From Legionellales bacterium (GTDB lineage: Bacteria > Pseudomonadota > Gammaproteobacteria > WLWR01): a stretch of DNA of 7,989 nt. A program made the position numbers and the translations under genes. Under the pieces are notes generated by a model. The model was not told the origin of the DNA. It did not search any database and saw only the letters and a program-made list of their open reading frames with translations. Shown here piece after piece: positions 6,707 to 7,989 of this stretch. Location: contig WLWR01000067.1 in NCBI GenBank assembly GCA_012103495.1, forward strand, positions 1-7,989. Direction: 5' to 3'. Position 1 is the first letter of the stretch; each line of letters opens with the position of its first letter.

Positions 6707-7482
6707 AAGCGTACTTTGACCATGCTGTAATATGAGGCAATGGGTTGAAATTCCAGTGTGGTGTAAAACCCTTCTGTCTTTGGCATGGTGGCTAAAAAAG
6801 CATATTCATATCCCAATCCGCGAGCATTGGCCAAACAGCGTTCTACAAACACACGCCCATAACCTTTTCCTTGAAAACGCGGCAAGGTGGCGATGCTATC
6901 AATGCGCACATAAGGAGGATGACAGGTAAACACGGCAGCCAATATCGGTTCATCTTCCAAGTAACCGGTGTAATGTACGAACCGCTGTGGTTTTTGCAAT
7001 AACCGTTTGTTGGAACGAATGTCAAATTCCGCATTTTGTGGATCCAATTGAAAGGCTTGAATTACTGGTTTGAGCCATTGATCCATTTCCTGTTCGGTTT
7101 CAACGCGCTGGATCAATAAATCATGGGGAAGCTTTGGTTTGGTGACATCGTGTAAAGCTTTGGCATAGTATTTTTGTCCGGGTTGTTTTTGCAACCCTTG
7201 CTCTGTTAAAAATGTTTCTAAGGTTTTGGGGGTGCTCCAGGGGAAAATTTCCCATGACCAATAGTTGGACGGCCCATAAAAGGCATTGATCTTATTAAAT
7301 TGATCAGCTAATTGATCCTCGGCAACGTGATGGGCTAATACGACATTACAGCCTGGATAATTTAAAAAGGTTTTAACGGCAGTGATTTCATTGTCTTGAT
7401 AAACTGCGTCGGCGGCTTCTGTCCAATAATATCGATCAATGATCTGCGAAGCTTGAATAAACTCTTGTAATTGAATACTCAT
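6703..7482 (-). CDS. GNAT-family N-acetyltransferase with an extra N-terminal region
   Basis: This 259-residue protein has a C-terminal GNAT acetyltransferase domain (about 120-259). The acetyl-CoA binding motif A, RFQGKGYGR, is at 202-210, preceded by the strand VRIDSIATLP and followed by the motif B region EGFYTTLEFQ at about 237-246. Residues 1-120, including a Trp/Tyr-rich stretch (YWSWEIFPW), match no family that I recognise; they may be a degenerate second GNAT-like half. The acceptor substrate is unknown. The ATG at 7482 is chosen over a TTG at 7515, which would add 11 residues; neither has a strong ribosome binding site. The last codons overlap the rhomboid start by four bases, so the two genes form a leftward operon. 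No convincing promoter was found in the 232 bases upstream. Confidence 0.85.
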   Translation of the reverse strand: MSIQLQEFIQASQIIDRYYWTEAADAVYQDNEITAVKTFLNYPGCNVVLAHHVAEDQLADQFNKINAFYGPSNYWSWEIFPWSTPKTLETFLTEQGLQKQPGQKYYAKALHDVTKPKLPHDLLIQRVETEQEMDQWLKPVIQAFQLDPQNAEFDIRSNKRLLQKPQRFVHYTGYLEDEPILAAVFTCHPPYVRIDSIATLPRFQGKGYGRVFVERCLANARGLGYEYAFLATMPKTEGFYTTLEFQPIASYYSMVKVRL

Positions 7483-7620
7483 CGATGTACTACTAATTAA
7501 TTTGTCCAAACACAAAATGGTTGTTCGAGAATAACCTAAAGAGGCTGGTTTTTCCAGTAAAGTGATTTGCCAAACAATGAAAGTTTTGTGACTCGGTGTG
7601 TTTAACCACGGGTAAATTCA

Positions 7621-7650
7621 TTGGCGAAACAATCCTGAATTTGTTATAAC
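7621..7650 (+). promoter_or_regulatory. Candidate extended -10 promoter for the HdeD-like gene
   Basis: TATAAC (7645-7650) matches the -10 consensus at five of six positions and is preceded by TGT, the extended -10 signature. TTGGCG (7621-7626) is a four-of-six -35 at 18 bases. The predicted start near 7657 leaves a leader of about 58 bases before the ATG at 7715. Confidence 0.5.
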
Positions 7651-7701
7651 AATGACGAAACCATTGAGGAGTTGTATGGTTTTGTCAATCAGCATAACAA
7701 C

Positions 7702-7710
7702 AAGGAGAGG
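7702..7710 (+). promoter_or_regulatory. Strong ribosome binding site of the HdeD-like gene
   Basis: AAGGAGAGG contains an AAGGAG core ending seven bases before the ATG at 7715, a near-ideal arrangement that supports this start. A second site, GAGGAG (7666-7671), precedes an upstream in-frame ATG at 7676. Confidence 0.75.
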
Positions 7711-7714
7711 ATTT

Positions 7715-7989
7715 ATGAATACCATGACTCAAGCGCGCGGTTTTTTAGTCGCCCAAGGCATTTTACTGGTCATTTTGGGGATTATTGCATTGTTAATGCC
7801 CGGGGTGACGACACTGGCTGTTGAAATTATTATTGGCTTTGTTTTGTTTTTCGCCGGACTGATTCAGGCGGTGACCGCGATCATGGAACGTCATGAGCCG
7901 GGATTCTGGTGGTCACTACTGGGTGGTTTGATTGCAGGAATCTTTGGCATTTTACTGTTAGTTTATCCATTGCAAGGTGTGGTGGCACT
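7715..7989 (+). CDS. HdeD-like (DUF308) membrane protein, 3' end cut
   Basis: Ninety-one complete codons are visible before the window ends. The protein opens with a short polar N-terminus and then three hydrophobic segments (about 10-28, 34-56 and 66-84). The pattern LLVILGIIALLMPGVTT followed by a second segment ending LIQAVTAI is characteristic of the HdeD/DUF308 family of six-segment inner-membrane proteins of about 180-190 residues. E. coli HdeD contributes to acid resistance at high cell density; a similar role here is only an analogy. AAGGAGAGG lies just upstream. An in-frame ATG at 7676 with its own ribosome binding site would add 13 residues (MVLSISITTRRGF). The gene runs rightward, divergent from the GNAT gene. 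Confidence 0.85.
   Translation, partial: MNTMTQARGFLVAQGILLVILGIIALLMPGVTTLAVEIIIGFVLFFAGLIQAVTAIMERHEPGFWWSLLGGLIAGIFGILLLVYPLQGVVA

Noticed and set aside
7545..7557. CTGG-TTTTT-CCAG hairpin upstream of the GNAT gene
   Set aside because: The stem is only four base pairs and no T tract follows on either strand, so it is not a terminator.
7483..7620. Promoter for the leftward GNAT-rhomboid operon
   Set aside because: The best pair on the minus strand, TTTACT and TAGGTT at 17 bases, matches the -10 at only three of six positions, too weak to list, although a promoter is expected here.
1..7989. A mobile island or defence system
   Set aside because: All genes belong to common chromosomal families, and no transposase, integrase, terminal repeats, tRNA target, spacer array or abrupt change in base composition is seen. 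The NYN protein alone does not make a toxin system because no antitoxin-like partner is next to it.

Overview
The window looks like ordinary chromosome from a moderately AT-rich Gammaproteobacterium. The grounds are a fadIJ-ordered beta-oxidation pair, an ErfK/YbiS-type L,D-transpeptidase with a LysM domain, and Gram-negative envelope genes. The genus cannot be named from the sequence alone; a Legionella/Coxiella-like lineage is a guess. I see no insertion sequence, phage gene, tRNA, rRNA, CRISPR array or defence cassette. Nine protein genes cover almost everything, and the two at the window edges are cut.

Left part (1-2706, + strand): the C-terminal part of a thiolase is followed after 12 bases by a bifunctional enoyl-CoA hydratase/3-hydroxyacyl-CoA dehydrogenase. 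Together they carry out the last three steps of the fatty-acid beta-oxidation cycle. A short AT-rich gap with a 10-bp inverted repeat leads to a secreted LysM-YkuD L,D-transpeptidase (2786-3712), which is closed by a clear intrinsic terminator (3729-3754).

Middle part (3846-6128, + strand): a stand-alone phosphoribosyltransferase-fold protein is followed by a membrane-anchored SIMPL (DUF541) protein. The SIMPL gene overlaps the start of a NYN/LabA-like nuclease gene by 4 bases (ATGA). A small cupin follows. A plausible sigma-70 promoter lies just before the SIMPL gene.

Right part: a GNAT acetyltransferase gene and a rhomboid protease gene lie on the minus strand (7482 down to 6125) and overlap by GTGA. 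The rhomboid gene meets the cupin gene tail to tail, with the single tetramer TTAA supplying both stop codons. A 232-base divergent gap holds a good promoter and two consecutive ribosome binding sites for a DUF308/HdeD-like membrane protein that runs off the right edge.

I found no convincing undescribed system. The points most worth a second look are the translationally coupled SIMPL-NYN pair, the operator-like palindrome before the L,D-transpeptidase, the GNAT-rhomboid coupling, and the two in-frame starts of the HdeD-like gene.
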